Below, piece after piece: positions 24,491 through 33,116 of a stretch of 64,000 nt of DNA. Position 1 is the first letter of the stretch; each line of letters starts with the position of its first letter. Made by a program: the position numbers and the translations under genes. Source of the stretch: Actinomycetota bacterium (GTDB lineage Bacteria; Actinomycetota; Actinomycetes; Streptosporangiales; Streptosporangiaceae); contig JAFAYQ010000048.1 in NCBI GenBank assembly GCA_019240215.1, forward strand, positions 1 to 64,000, in the 5' to 3' direction. The notes beneath the pieces were generated by a model that was given only the letters and a program-made list of their open reading frames with translations, was not told where the DNA came from and made no database searches.

Positions 24491-25885
24491 TCAGGCGAGG
24501 TGGCGGACGGTGGCCGGGTCGGCCGGCTGATAGGGCACCCACTCGTCGTCGGCCGGGCGGCCGGTGGCGACGAAGCCCGCGATCGCGGCCGAGAACCGGC
24601 GGCCGAGCCGCCGGGCCCACGGGACGGGGAGGCCGAGCATGGCGCTGCCGTCGTAGGCGTCGATCGTGTTGAAGAAGAACGGCAGCTCGGAGCAGTGGGG
24701 GGCGCCCAGCTGGTCGGGGTCCGGGACCGGAGCCCGGTCGAACTGGTAGACGTAGGCGGCGTCGCCTCGGGCGGCGTGCTGACCGGCGACCTCCAGCGTC
24801 CCGGCCCGGAACAGGGCCTCGGTCGCGGCCCGGGTGAAGTCCGCCACCGATTGCCCCTGCCCGGCCGCCAGCGCCTCGATGCGCGGGTCGAACGCGAAGA
24901 ACGCCGCCATCTCGTCCCTGGTCGTCCCGGTCAGCAGCGGCTTGCCGCTCAGCCGCCCGGCCGCCAGCGGCTGCGGCCAGTCGGCCGGGATGCCGGCCCC
25001 GCCGAGGACCGGGTACAGCGGCGGGGCGGCGCTGCCCGGGCGGCCCACCTCCCGGGCCAGCTGCCGGTAGGCGGGCAGGAAGACCTCGGCCGGGAGGGCC
25101 CGCAGGGCCGGCCCCAGGTCCGGGCGGCCGGCCAGGCCGAGGATCTCCAGGTAACGCCGGCTGTGGAGGGCGGCCTCGCCGGGTTGCTGCGGCGGCAGCC
25201 CCCACGGGCCGCTCTGGGTGATGACCTGGCCGACGCGCGGGCCGGTGTCCGGAGCCAGGGCCAGGTGCAGGGCGGAAAACGCGCCCGCCGACTGGCCGCC
25301 GACGGTGAGCCGGCCGGGATCGCCCCCGAACGCGGCGATGTTGCGCTCGACCCAGCCCAGCACCGCGACCTGGTCCTGGACGCCGAGGTTGCCGATGCCG
25401 AGCTCAGGCAGGTACAGGTAGCCGAGCGGCCCCAGCCGGTAGTTGGCGGTGACCACCACGATGTCGCCAGCCGCGGCCAGGTGGCGGCCGTCGTACCAGT
25501 CCCAGCCGCCGGATCCGCTGCTGAACCCGCCGCCGTGGAACCAGACCAGGACCGGGCGGGCTTGGTCAGGCGGGCCATCGGCTGGCCAGCGGGGTGCCCA
25601 CACGTTGAGGTTGAGGCAGCCGTCCTCGTCCCAGTCGGGCACCCGGGCGCCCATGACCGCCTCCAGCCGGGACGGGCCCTGCGGCACCGACGGGCCGGGC
25701 TGGCTGGCGTCGCGCAGGCCCGGCCACGGTGGGACCGGCTGCGGGGCGGCGAACCGCCGGTCCCCGACCGGCGAGGCCGCGTAGGGGATACCGCGGAAGG
25801 TGGCCACGCCGTCCACCGTGATGCCCTCGACCGGTCCGGACTCGGTACCCGCGACCGGCCGCCCGGTCCCTGGTGAGCTGGTCAC
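24491..25885 (-). CDS. Type B carboxylesterase (para-nitrobenzyl esterase-like)
   Basis: A 464-residue esterase with FRGIPYAASPVGDRRF, EDGCLNLNVWAP, the oxyanion motif WFHGGGFSSGSGG, nucleophile Ser199 in GGQSAGAFSALH, and the histidine in GAPHCSELPFFF. No signal peptide is visible. Its GTG start at 25885 overlaps the TetR stop by four bases, so the two genes form one operon, probably repressed by that TetR protein through operators at 26495-26554. Confidence 0.9.
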   Translation of the reverse strand: MTSSPGTGRPVAGTESGPVEGITVDGVATFRGIPYAASPVGDRRFAAPQPVPPWPGLRDASQPGPSVPQGPSRLEAVMGARVPDWDEDGCLNLNVWAPRWPADGPPDQARPVLVWFHGGGFSSGSGGWDWYDGRHLAAAGDIVVVTANYRLGPLGYLYLPELGIGNLGVQDQVAVLGWVERNIAAFGGDPGRLTVGGQSAGAFSALHLALAPDTGPRVGQVITQSGPWGLPPQQPGEAALHSRRYLEILGLAGRPDLGPALRALPAEVFLPAYRQLAREVGRPGSAAPPLYPVLGGAGIPADWPQPLAAGRLSGKPLLTGTTRDEMAAFFAFDPRIEALAAGQGQSVADFTRAATEALFRAGTLEVAGQHAARGDAAYVYQFDRAPVPDPDQLGAPHCSELPFFFNTIDAYDGSAMLGLPVPWARRLGRRFSAAIAGFVATGRPADDEWVPYQPADPATVRHLA

Positions 25886-26469
25886 GGGCGGGCCAGCCGT
25901 TCGGCCGCGCGGACGACGCTGGCGCGGCGCCGTTGGTGCTCGTCCGGGTCGCTGTCGTCGGCTCCGGTCAGCATCGCCGCCAGCTGCGGGGCCGAGATCC
26001 ACCAGGCGGCCAGCGCGATGATCAGGAACACCAGGTGGCTGGGGTCGATGTCGTCGGCCAGCACGCCGTCGCGCTGGGCGGCCGCGTAGGCCTGCGCCTT
26101 GTCCCGGTAGTGGGCGGTGCGGCGGCCCTCGTCGGCCACCGGGCCGCCGGCCAGGCCCTCCCACAGCAGCAGGCGGACCAGCTGGGGATGGGCCGCGTGG
26201 TAGTCGAACGTACGCCCGGCCAGCTCGCCGATGTCCTTGACGCCGCCGGGGGGCGGTGCCACCGAAGCGGCCAGCTTGTCCAGCTCGTCGGTGAGCACGG
26301 TCTCGAACAGCGCCTGCTTGTCGCCGAAGTACTTGTAGAGCCGTTCCTTGTTGATCCCGGCCCGCTCGGCGATGCGGGCCATGGTGGTGCCGTCGGGCCC
26401 GTGCGCGGCGAACTCGGCCGTCGCCGCCTCCTTGAGGCGCCGCTTGGTTCCCTCGGTATCCCAGGCCAC
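25882..26469 (-). CDS. TetR-family transcriptional regulator
   Basis: A 195-residue TetR protein. The N-terminal HTH is clear (AATAEFAAHGPDGTTMARIAERAGINKERLYKYF is its span, residues about 15-48), followed by FGDKQALFETVL and an all-helical ligand domain. It starts at GTG 26469 and is divergent from an aldo/keto reductase; two matching operator-like sites lie between them. It likely represses itself, the co-transcribed esterase and the reductase. Confidence 0.92.
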   Translation of the reverse strand: MAWDTEGTKRRLKEAATAEFAAHGPDGTTMARIAERAGINKERLYKYFGDKQALFETVLTDELDKLAASVAPPPGGVKDIGELAGRTFDYHAAHPQLVRLLLWEGLAGGPVADEGRRTAHYRDKAQAYAAAQRDGVLADDIDPSHLVFLIIALAAWWISAPQLAAMLTGADDSDPDEHQRRRASVVRAAERLARP

Positions 26470-26494
26470 GTGGATACTCTATGGCATACCAACT

Positions 26495-26510
26495 CCAACG
26501 TTGTGGTTGG
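26495..26510. promoter_or_regulatory. TetR operator-like site 1
   Basis: CCAACGTTGTGGTTGG contains the dyad CCAAC-N6-GTTGG. It is 25 bp upstream of the TetR start. Its reverse complement matches site 2 at 13 of 16 positions, so the pair looks like two copies of one binding site. Confidence 0.6.
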
Positions 26511-26538
26511 GAGCGGGTATGGATAGGCTAGCGGAACT

Positions 26539-26554
26539 GCAACCGAAACGTTGG
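26539..26554. promoter_or_regulatory. TetR operator-like site 2
   Basis: GCAACCGAAACGTTGG contains CAAC-N6-GTTG and lies 12 bp upstream of the aldo/keto reductase ATG. It is in the opposite orientation to site 1, with centres 44 bp apart, about four helical turns. Binding here would block the reductase promoter or ribosome-binding region. Confidence 0.6.
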
Positions 26555-26566
26555 AGATGAGCAGAG

Positions 26567-27424
26567 ATGGTTGATAGTGCTCCCGGCGGAACCCTGGAGC
26601 TCGCCGACGACCTCGTGATCAGCCGGATGGGCTACGGCGCGATGCAGCTGGCCGGCCCGGGCGTCTTCGGGCCGCCCCGGGACCGCGATCAGGCTCTGGC
26701 CGTCCTGCGTGAGGCGGTCGAGCTGGGCATCACCCATATCGACACCAGCGACTTCTACGGGCCGGTCGTGGTCAACGAGCTCATCCGCGAGGCGCTCCAC
26801 CCCTACCCGGCCGACCTGCGCATCGTGACCAAGGTCGGCGCCCGCCGCGGCCCTGACGGCAGCTGGCATCCCTCCCACGATCCGGCCGACCTGCGGGCCC
26901 AGGTCCACGAGAACCTCGACCATCTCGGCCTGGACGTCCTCGACGTCGTCAACCTGCGGCTGTCGATCGAAGGCAGCGGGGCGGACTCCATCGCCGAGCA
27001 GTTCGCCACCCTGGCCGAACTGCAGAAGACGGGCCTGATCCGCCAGCTGGGCGTCAGCGGGGCGTCGGACGCCCAGCTGACCGAGGCGCAGACGGTCGCC
27101 CCGGTGGTCACCGTGCAGAACCGCTACAACCTGGCCAGCCGGGACGACGACGCCCTGGTCGACCGCTGCGCGGCCGAGAACATCGCCTACGCGGCGTTCT
27201 TCCCGCTCGGCGGGTTCAGCCCGATCCAGTCGGCCACCCTGACCGCGGTGGCCGAGCGCCTGGGGGCCACGCCACACCAGGTTGCCCTGGCCTGGCTGCT
27301 CCAGCGCTCGGCCACCACCGTCCTCCTCCCCGGGACCTCATCGGTCGCTCACCTGCGCGAGAACGTCGCCGCCGCCCGCCTGGTGCTGCCGCCCGACGCG
27401 GTCGCCGAGCTCGACCGTGTCTAG
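26567..27424 (+). CDS. Aldo/keto reductase
   Basis: A 285-residue (beta/alpha)8 reductase. Asp59 and Tyr64 (HIDTSDFYGP) and Lys89 (IVTKVG) are three of the catalytic tetrad; the usual histidine position reads VVNLR, with Asn129. This occurs in several actinobacterial aldo/keto reductases and may alter carbonyl polarisation. The NADPH-binding end is LLPGTSSVAHLRENV. It is divergent from, and probably repressed by, the TetR regulator. Substrate unknown. Confidence 0.9.
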   Translation: MVDSAPGGTLELADDLVISRMGYGAMQLAGPGVFGPPRDRDQALAVLREAVELGITHIDTSDFYGPVVVNELIREALHPYPADLRIVTKVGARRGPDGSWHPSHDPADLRAQVHENLDHLGLDVLDVVNLRLSIEGSGADSIAEQFATLAELQKTGLIRQLGVSGASDAQLTEAQTVAPVVTVQNRYNLASRDDDALVDRCAAENIAYAAFFPLGGFSPIQSATLTAVAERLGATPHQVALAWLLQRSATTVLLPGTSSVAHLRENVAAARLVLPPDAVAELDRV

Positions 27425-27679
27425 GCCGGCCGCAGCACCAGCTCGGTCAGTGAGGACGGCGCCAGGGTGACGGCGCCCCGGGCCGCGGTCCGGGTGCGGC
27501 TGATCGCGTGGCGGCGGCCGTCAGCCGGCTGCTTCTGCTGTTCCTCATTCTCCTCATGCGTGCCACCGTAGGCAGCAGCGATGAAGGCGCTGCCGTGCCG
27601 AATGTCAGCGGCTCACGTGATGAATGTCAGCCCTCCGGCCGGGAAAACTCCTGGCCGGCCGGACCACAACGAGGACGCC

Positions 27680-28564
27680 ATGGTGAAGGTCGCACTGGAT
27701 CCCGCGATGTATCACGCCGAGCTGTCGGTCGCCGACGAGCTGCGCAAGGCAGCCGACCTCGGCTACGAGTACCTGGAGCTGTCGCCGCGGGCGGACTGGT
27801 TCTTCTGGCACCGGTACCCCAAGGCCGACGACGCGATGGTGGCCGAGGTCAAGAAGGCGGTCCAGGAAACCGGGGTCAAGATCGCCTCTCTGGTCCCGGT
27901 GTTCAACTGGTCGGCCCCGGACGAGCAGGAGCGCCAGGCTCAGGTCCGGAACTGGAAGCGGCTGCTGCAGCTGGCCGACGGCCTCGAGGTCCCGGTCATC
28001 ATCACCGAGCTGTCGGGCGACCCGAACCAGCCGCTGCGGTCCGAGCACGCCTTCTATCACTCGATGGAGGAGCTGACCCCGGTCTTCGAGCGGTACGGCC
28101 TGCGGCTGGACATCGAGGCTCACCCGTACGACTTCTCCGAGCGGAACGCTGACGCGGTGCAGATCGTGCGCGGGCTGAACCAGCCCTGGATCAACTACTG
28201 CTTCTGCGTCCCGCACGCGTTCCACCTGTCGGACGGGGCCGGCGACACGCGGGCGATGATCGAGTACGCCCGCCCCAAGCTGACCCACATTCACGTGGCC
28301 GACTGCTACAACCACCGCGCAGGAGTGGGCAACCGCTACATCGTCAACCCGCCCGGGGTCGACGCTCGCGTCCACCAGCACAACGAGATCGGCCACGGCG
28401 ACGTCGACTGGGACCAGACGTTCGGCGCGCTGCGCGACGCCGGCTTCGACGGCATCGCCGCGATCTGCGTGTTCGGCTGGGAAGAGGACGCCGACGCCAT
28501 CCACCGCCGCATGCTCGACCGGGTGACCTCCGAGCTGGGCGGCCAGCCGGGCGGCCGGTCCTGA
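27680..28564 (+). CDS. Sugar phosphate isomerase/epimerase-like TIM-barrel protein
   Basis: A 294-residue xylose-isomerase-like barrel: ELRKAADLGYEYLELSPR at the start, LDIEAHPYDF with a metal-ligand glutamate and histidine, THIHVADCYNH, and NEIGHGDVDWDQTFGALRDAGFDG, the classic C-terminal signature of this family. ATG 27680 follows GAGGAC. The substrate is probably a sugar, inositol derivative or similar polyol. It is followed 26 bp later by a Gfo/Idh/MocA-like oxidoreductase and then phaB, apparently one operon. The 255 bp before it hold no complete gene. Confidence 0.85.
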   Translation: MVKVALDPAMYHAELSVADELRKAADLGYEYLELSPRADWFFWHRYPKADDAMVAEVKKAVQETGVKIASLVPVFNWSAPDEQERQAQVRNWKRLLQLADGLEVPVIITELSGDPNQPLRSEHAFYHSMEELTPVFERYGLRLDIEAHPYDFSERNADAVQIVRGLNQPWINYCFCVPHAFHLSDGAGDTRAMIEYARPKLTHIHVADCYNHRAGVGNRYIVNPPGVDARVHQHNEIGHGDVDWDQTFGALRDAGFDGIAAICVFGWEEDADAIHRRMLDRVTSELGGQPGGRS

Positions 28565-28590
28565 CCGGTCGGCCGGGGACCGGCCTCAAC

Positions 28591-29616
28591 GTGTGCATGG
28601 CCGGGCACGGGATGATGGGCGCCTGGCACAGCGAAGGGCTCAAGAGCGCCGGTTGTCGGCTGCACACCGTCGTCGGCGCGGTCCCGGACGACGGGCCGCG
28701 GCCGCGATCGGGGCGGGTACCGGAGACGACCGCCGAGTTCGCCGCCCGCTACGGCTACCAGCGCTGGACCACCAGCTACGACGAGGCCCTGGCCGACCCC
28801 GAGATCGATGTCGTCATCCTCGCCACCCCGAGCGAGACGCACGCCGACATGGCGATCGCCGCGCTCGCGCACGGCAAGCACACGCTGGTCGAGATCCCCA
28901 TCGCCATGGACCTGGACGGTGCCCAGCGGGTCGTGGCGGCCGCCCGGAAGCACGGGCGCACGCTCGGCGTCGTCCACCCGATGCGATTCCGGCCGGAACG
29001 GGCCGAGCTGGTGCGGCGGGTCGGCCGCGGGGAGGAACGGGTCACCCACGTGCACGGCCGGCTGTTCCTGCACCGGCTGGAAAACGTCGGGGGAACGGGA
29101 CTGCAGCGGTCTTGGACCGACAACCTGCTCTGGCACCACGGCGCCCACCTGGTCGACGTCGGCCTGTGGACGGTGTGCGGTGGCGACATGACGAACGCGG
29201 ACCAGCGCGTCCGCAGCGTGTACAGCCTCATGCCCGCCGTCGACCCGCGGACCGGCATCCCCATGGAGCTGACGCTGGTGATCGAGACCACCGGGGACCA
29301 GTCCGTCGTGGTCACCGGCTCCTACTCCGCGCACCAGCGGATCTACGACGTGCTCACGGTCACCGACCGCGATGACTACTACGTCGACGAGGTGCGGGCC
29401 ACCCTCACCACCGGACAGGGCGAACGTCCGATCCGCGCCGAGCGGGAGAACGCCCAGCTGATCGCGCCGGAGTTCATCGACGCGGTCCGGCAGGGGCGGG
29501 AACCGGCGGTGCCGGGCTGGTCGGTGCTTCCGTCCATGCGGGTGCTGCAGCGCGCGCAGGCCAGCTGGGACGCCACCTACGGGCGCCAGCTGCTGCCGGG
29601 CCGGCCGGTGCGCTGA
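28591..29616 (+). CDS. Gfo/Idh/MocA oxidoreductase, LigC-like
   Basis: A 341-residue NAD(P)-dependent oxidoreductase. The dinucleotide motif is MAGHGMMGAWHSEGL. The usual EKP catalytic motif reads LVEIPIAMD, and a WTDNLLWHHGAHLVD segment follows. EIP plus the WTD-LLWHH block are features of LigC-type 4-carboxy-2-hydroxymuconate-semialdehyde dehydrogenases of the protocatechuate 4,5-cleavage pathway, but no ring-cleavage genes are nearby, so the substrate here is open. GTG 28591 is the likely start. It sits between a TIM-barrel isomerase and phaB. Confidence 0.82.
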   Translation: MCMAGHGMMGAWHSEGLKSAGCRLHTVVGAVPDDGPRPRSGRVPETTAEFAARYGYQRWTTSYDEALADPEIDVVILATPSETHADMAIAALAHGKHTLVEIPIAMDLDGAQRVVAAARKHGRTLGVVHPMRFRPERAELVRRVGRGEERVTHVHGRLFLHRLENVGGTGLQRSWTDNLLWHHGAHLVDVGLWTVCGGDMTNADQRVRSVYSLMPAVDPRTGIPMELTLVIETTGDQSVVVTGSYSAHQRIYDVLTVTDRDDYYVDEVRATLTTGQGERPIRAERENAQLIAPEFIDAVRQGREPAVPGWSVLPSMRVLQRAQASWDATYGRQLLPGRPVR

Positions 29617-29693
29617 CCGAGCAGGGTTGACGCCGGCCGGTCGACGGTGTGCGGTGGTGACAGGCCGACCTCGGCGGACGGAGCGGGAGCGCC

Positions 29694-30434
29694 ATGGCAG
29701 ACATGAACGGGCAGGTCGCACTGGTCACCGGCGGTGTTCGCGGCATCGGGCTGGCGATCTGCGAGCGGTTAATAGACCGGGGCGTCAAGGTCGCGGCCGG
29801 CTACTCGTCCAACCGGCAGGTGGCCGGGCAGTTCTGCACCAAGCACTCCGATCAGGGCGTCAGCATCCACCAGGGCAACATCGGCTCGGCCGCGGACTGC
29901 GAGCGGGTGGTGGGCGAGGTGCTGCAGGCCCACGGCCGGATTGACATCCTGGTCAACAACGCCGGGGTCACGGTGGACAAGACCGTCCGGCGGATGACCC
30001 CCGAAGAGTGGGACCACGTCATCCACATCAACCTGTCCGGCGCGTTCTACCTGTCCCGGGCGGTGCTGCAGCACATGCTCGATCAGGGCTACGGCCGCAT
30101 CATCAACATCTCCTCGGTGATCGGCTCGGCCGGCGGGTTCGGCCAGGCCAACTACGCCTCGGCCAAGTCCGGCCTGTTCGGGCTGACGATGAGCCTGGCC
30201 CAGGAGACGGCGACCAAGGGCATCACCGTCAACACCGTCACCCCCGGGTTCGTCACCACCGACATGACGGCGGCGGTGCCGCCCGCCGCGATGGAGAAGA
30301 TTGTCGCCCGCATCCCGGTCGGGCGGCTGGGCACGCCGGACGAGGTGGCCCGGGTGGTGGAGTTCCTGGCCGACCCCGAATCGGCCTACATCACCGGCCA
30401 GGTCTATCCGATCAACGGCGGCCTGTATATGTAA
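29694..30434 (+). CDS. phaB: Acetoacetyl-CoA reductase (PhaB-type SDR)
   Basis: A 246-residue SDR with GGVRGIGLAICERL, NNAGVT, NISSVIGS and the catalytic YASAK. Strong PhaB features are AQETATKGITVNTVTPGFVTTDM and the C-terminal NGGLYM. PhaB reduces 3-oxoacyl-CoA with NADPH to the (R)-3-hydroxyacyl-CoA monomer used by PHA synthases. Two synthases, a depolymerase and a phasin within 12 kb support this over a FabG role. The ATG follows GGGAG. Confidence 0.87.
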   Translation: MADMNGQVALVTGGVRGIGLAICERLIDRGVKVAAGYSSNRQVAGQFCTKHSDQGVSIHQGNIGSAADCERVVGEVLQAHGRIDILVNNAGVTVDKTVRRMTPEEWDHVIHINLSGAFYLSRAVLQHMLDQGYGRIINISSVIGSAGGFGQANYASAKSGLFGLTMSLAQETATKGITVNTVTPGFVTTDMTAAVPPAAMEKIVARIPVGRLGTPDEVARVVEFLADPESAYITGQVYPINGGLYM

Positions 30435-30526
30435 GCGGATGGCAGCGGACGTTCTGCCCGACACGTCCACCCCGTTCAGCCCAACCCGGTTGCGCTGCGG
30501 GTCACGATCACCGGCGTCCGCGGCTT

Positions 30527-33109
30527 CTACACCCGCGGCTGAGCGTGCGGGCCGCGCCGCAGCAGCTCGACGGTGCCGCGGCCGCCGTCGACCCGGATGT
30601 GGTCGCCGCTGTGCAGCCGCGCGGTAGCGTCGCCGCAGCCGACGACGGCCGGGATGCCGAGTTCGCGGGCCACGATCGCGGCGTGCGAGAGCGGCGCGCC
30701 GACGTCGGTGACGACGGCCGCGACGCGGGGGAACAGCAGCGTCCAGCCGATGTTGGTCACGGTGGTGACCAGGATGTCGCCGTCGCCGAGCTGATCGGCG
30801 TCTTCGGGCGTGGCCAGCACCCGGGCGGTGCCGTCGACCACGCCGGCCGCGCCCGGTAGGCCGGTGACGGTGGCGTCCGGCCGGGCCGCCGGGGCGCGCC
30901 CGTCCCAGTAGCCGGTACGCCGGTCCGGGTCGGCCGCCCAGCGGACCGGGTCGAACCGGCCGCGGATCAGCGCCGGGTAGGGCGGCAGGGCCCGGTAGGT
31001 CTCGTAGGCGGCCCGGCGGGCGGGTACCCGGGCCAGCGGGTCCCGGTCGCCGCCGAGGACCGCGGCGACCTCGGGCAAGGTCAGGAAGAAAACGTCGTCG
31101 CCGCGCCCGGTCAGCTGGCCGGCCCGCAGGACCCAGGCCCGCGCCACCCAGGCCGAGCGCACCACCTCGGAACGGGCCGCCTCGCGGTCGCGGGCGACGG
31201 GCGCCCAGCGGGCGATGACCTTGCGGGCCGCGGTCGCTTCCCGGGGATGCTGCCGTCCCAGCCGCTGCCAGGCGGCGGCCCGGGCCGCCTGCTGCCGGGC
31301 CAGCATCGTCTCGGCGCCGGCCACCGCGCCGGGTCTGTCCGCGACCTGGCCGTCGATCCACCGGGGGTTCTCAGCCGGCCGCGGGACCGACAGTTCGAGC
31401 TCGTGCGGACCGCGGTGCCCGTACTGGCGGGCGAAGGTGTCACGGCTGATCTCGCCCCGCGCCAGCCGGGCCAGGCCGATGACCGGGCCGAGGCTGGCCA
31501 GCGGGGACTGGCCGGGTTCCTGGCCCGACAGCAGCAGCGCGGCGTCGGCCGGGCCGGTCAGCCGGGCCAGCCGCCGGGGGGCGGACAGCAGGGTGAAGCC
31601 CCGGGAGGTGGCACCGGCCAGCGTGCCCGCCGCCTCCTCGATCAGCGGCCGGACCTCGGCCATCCAGAGCCGGGCGAGCTCGGCCGGGTCCGCGGTCCGC
31701 TCGATCTCGGCCCGCAGCCGGTCGCAGCGCTCCGGGGCGGCGGCCAGGAACCCGGGCATCCGCCGGTAGCTGGCCAGCAGCCGGCCCAGCAGCGTGAACG
31801 CGGCGGGCACCATCAGCCGGGTGACCCGCCAGCGGGGCAGCCGTGGCCGGGGAATCTCTGCGAGCGGGGGCAGCGGGCCCAGCACCGGGCCGAACAGCGT
31901 GGTGAACCGGCGGGCCGGGATACCGGTCCGGGCTTCGAGCGCGACCGCCATGCTCACGTTGACGTAGAAGCGGCCGCCGATCCGCCCGTAGCCGCGGTAG
32001 CCGGGCAGGCTGGGCGGGAAAACCATCCGGGTCATGAACAACTCGACGAACGACCAGGTGGCCGGGGTCATGACGTCGGGCAGCGCCTCACCGACGTTGC
32101 CGTTGGTCCACAGGTAGTCACCGTCCAGGCTGTCGTTCCACTGCTCGGCAGCATCCGCCGGCTCCGGGGTGATGATCGGCCGGGCCTGGAGCACCCACAG
32201 CTGGCCGTCGGCGCGGGCCCACTCGACGTCCATCGGCTGGCCGTACAGCTTTTCGACGGCCAGGCCGGCCCGGGCCAGTTCGGTGGTCTGGCCGGGGGTG
32301 AGCACGGCGGCCGTGCGCAGGGCGTCCGGGATCCCGGTCGTCCGGGTGCCTGCGCCGTCGGCTACCGTCATCGTCTGCTTGCTGCCCAGCTGATAGCGGG
32401 TGAGCCGCAAAGTCGCCTGGTCGACGTAGGCGACGTCGGGGGTGACCTCGCCGGCCACGACGGATTCGCCCAGGCCCCAGTTAGCGCTGATGACGAGCTG
32501 GCCAGGCGCGCCGGCGGCCGCGCCCGCGGTGAGCAGGACGCCGGCCGCGTCGGCGGGCACCAGCCGCTGGATGACGACGCCGATGCTCAGCGCGTCCGGG
32601 TCGACCCCCCGGCGGGCCCGGTAGCCGATGGCGCGGGCCGACCACAGCGACGCCCAGCATCGTTTGACCGCGTCGAGCACGGCCGCCTCGCCCCGGACGT
32701 TGAGGTAGGTGTCGTGCTGGCCGGCCGCCGACAGGCCGGGCCGGTCCTCCGCGGTGGCCGACGACCGCACCGCCACCGGCACCTGATCGCCGAGTAAGGC
32801 GTAGCCCCCGGCGATCGCCGTCGCCGTGGACGTCGGCATCGGCTGGGCCGCGACCAGTTCGCCGATCCGGGCGGCGGCCGCCGCGAACGTGGCCAGGTCG
32901 GCGTCGTCCACCCCGGCGACGGCGGCCAGGACCTGCTCGCGCAGCCCATCCCGGCCCATGAAGTCGAGGTACGCGCCGGTCGTGACCACAAACCCGGGCG
33001 GGACCGGGAAGCCGGCCCGGGTCAGCCGGGCCAGCGCGGCGCCCTTGCCTCCGGCCACCGCGAGCCCGGCGCCGGGGTCGTCCAGCGCCAGCACCAGCGG
33101 CCCGGGCAC
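30527..33109 (-). CDS. PEP synthase-like / rifampin phosphotransferase-like enzyme
   Basis: An 860-residue protein with the three-part layout of rifampin phosphotransferases and PEP synthases: an ATP-grasp domain at about 1-315 (GGKGAALARLTRAGFPVPPGF; RSSATAEDRPGLSAAGQHDT; DVEWARADGQLWVLQARP), a large middle domain (about 325-755, with GRGDDVFFLTLPEV), and a swivelling His domain (PLSHAAIVARELGIPAVVG) carrying the phosphohistidine. Length and the middle domain fit the rifamycin-inactivating branch better than PEP synthase. GTG start 33109 is seven bases behind the phaC2 stop, so the two are co-transcribed. Confidence 0.82.
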   Translation of the reverse strand: MPGPLVLALDDPGAGLAVAGGKGAALARLTRAGFPVPPGFVVTTGAYLDFMGRDGLREQVLAAVAGVDDADLATFAAAAARIGELVAAQPMPTSTATAIAGGYALLGDQVPVAVRSSATAEDRPGLSAAGQHDTYLNVRGEAAVLDAVKRCWASLWSARAIGYRARRGVDPDALSIGVVIQRLVPADAAGVLLTAGAAAGAPGQLVISANWGLGESVVAGEVTPDVAYVDQATLRLTRYQLGSKQTMTVADGAGTRTTGIPDALRTAAVLTPGQTTELARAGLAVEKLYGQPMDVEWARADGQLWVLQARPIITPEPADAAEQWNDSLDGDYLWTNGNVGEALPDVMTPATWSFVELFMTRMVFPPSLPGYRGYGRIGGRFYVNVSMAVALEARTGIPARRFTTLFGPVLGPLPPLAEIPRPRLPRWRVTRLMVPAAFTLLGRLLASYRRMPGFLAAAPERCDRLRAEIERTADPAELARLWMAEVRPLIEEAAGTLAGATSRGFTLLSAPRRLARLTGPADAALLLSGQEPGQSPLASLGPVIGLARLARGEISRDTFARQYGHRGPHELELSVPRPAENPRWIDGQVADRPGAVAGAETMLARQQAARAAAWQRLGRQHPREATAARKVIARWAPVARDREAARSEVVRSAWVARAWVLRAGQLTGRGDDVFFLTLPEVAAVLGGDRDPLARVPARRAAYETYRALPPYPALIRGRFDPVRWAADPDRRTGYWDGRAPAARPDATVTGLPGAAGVVDGTARVLATPEDADQLGDGDILVTTVTNIGWTLLFPRVAAVVTDVGAPLSHAAIVARELGIPAVVGCGDATARLHSGDHIRVDGGRGTVELLRRGPHAQPRV

Positions 33110-33116
33110 GGCGGGC

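Noticed and set aside
27424-27640. Minus-strand open frame ending in a TAG at 27421-27423, resembling a protein C-terminus
   Set aside because: It has no start codon, no recognisable motif, and begins after a TGA; not enough to call a relic.
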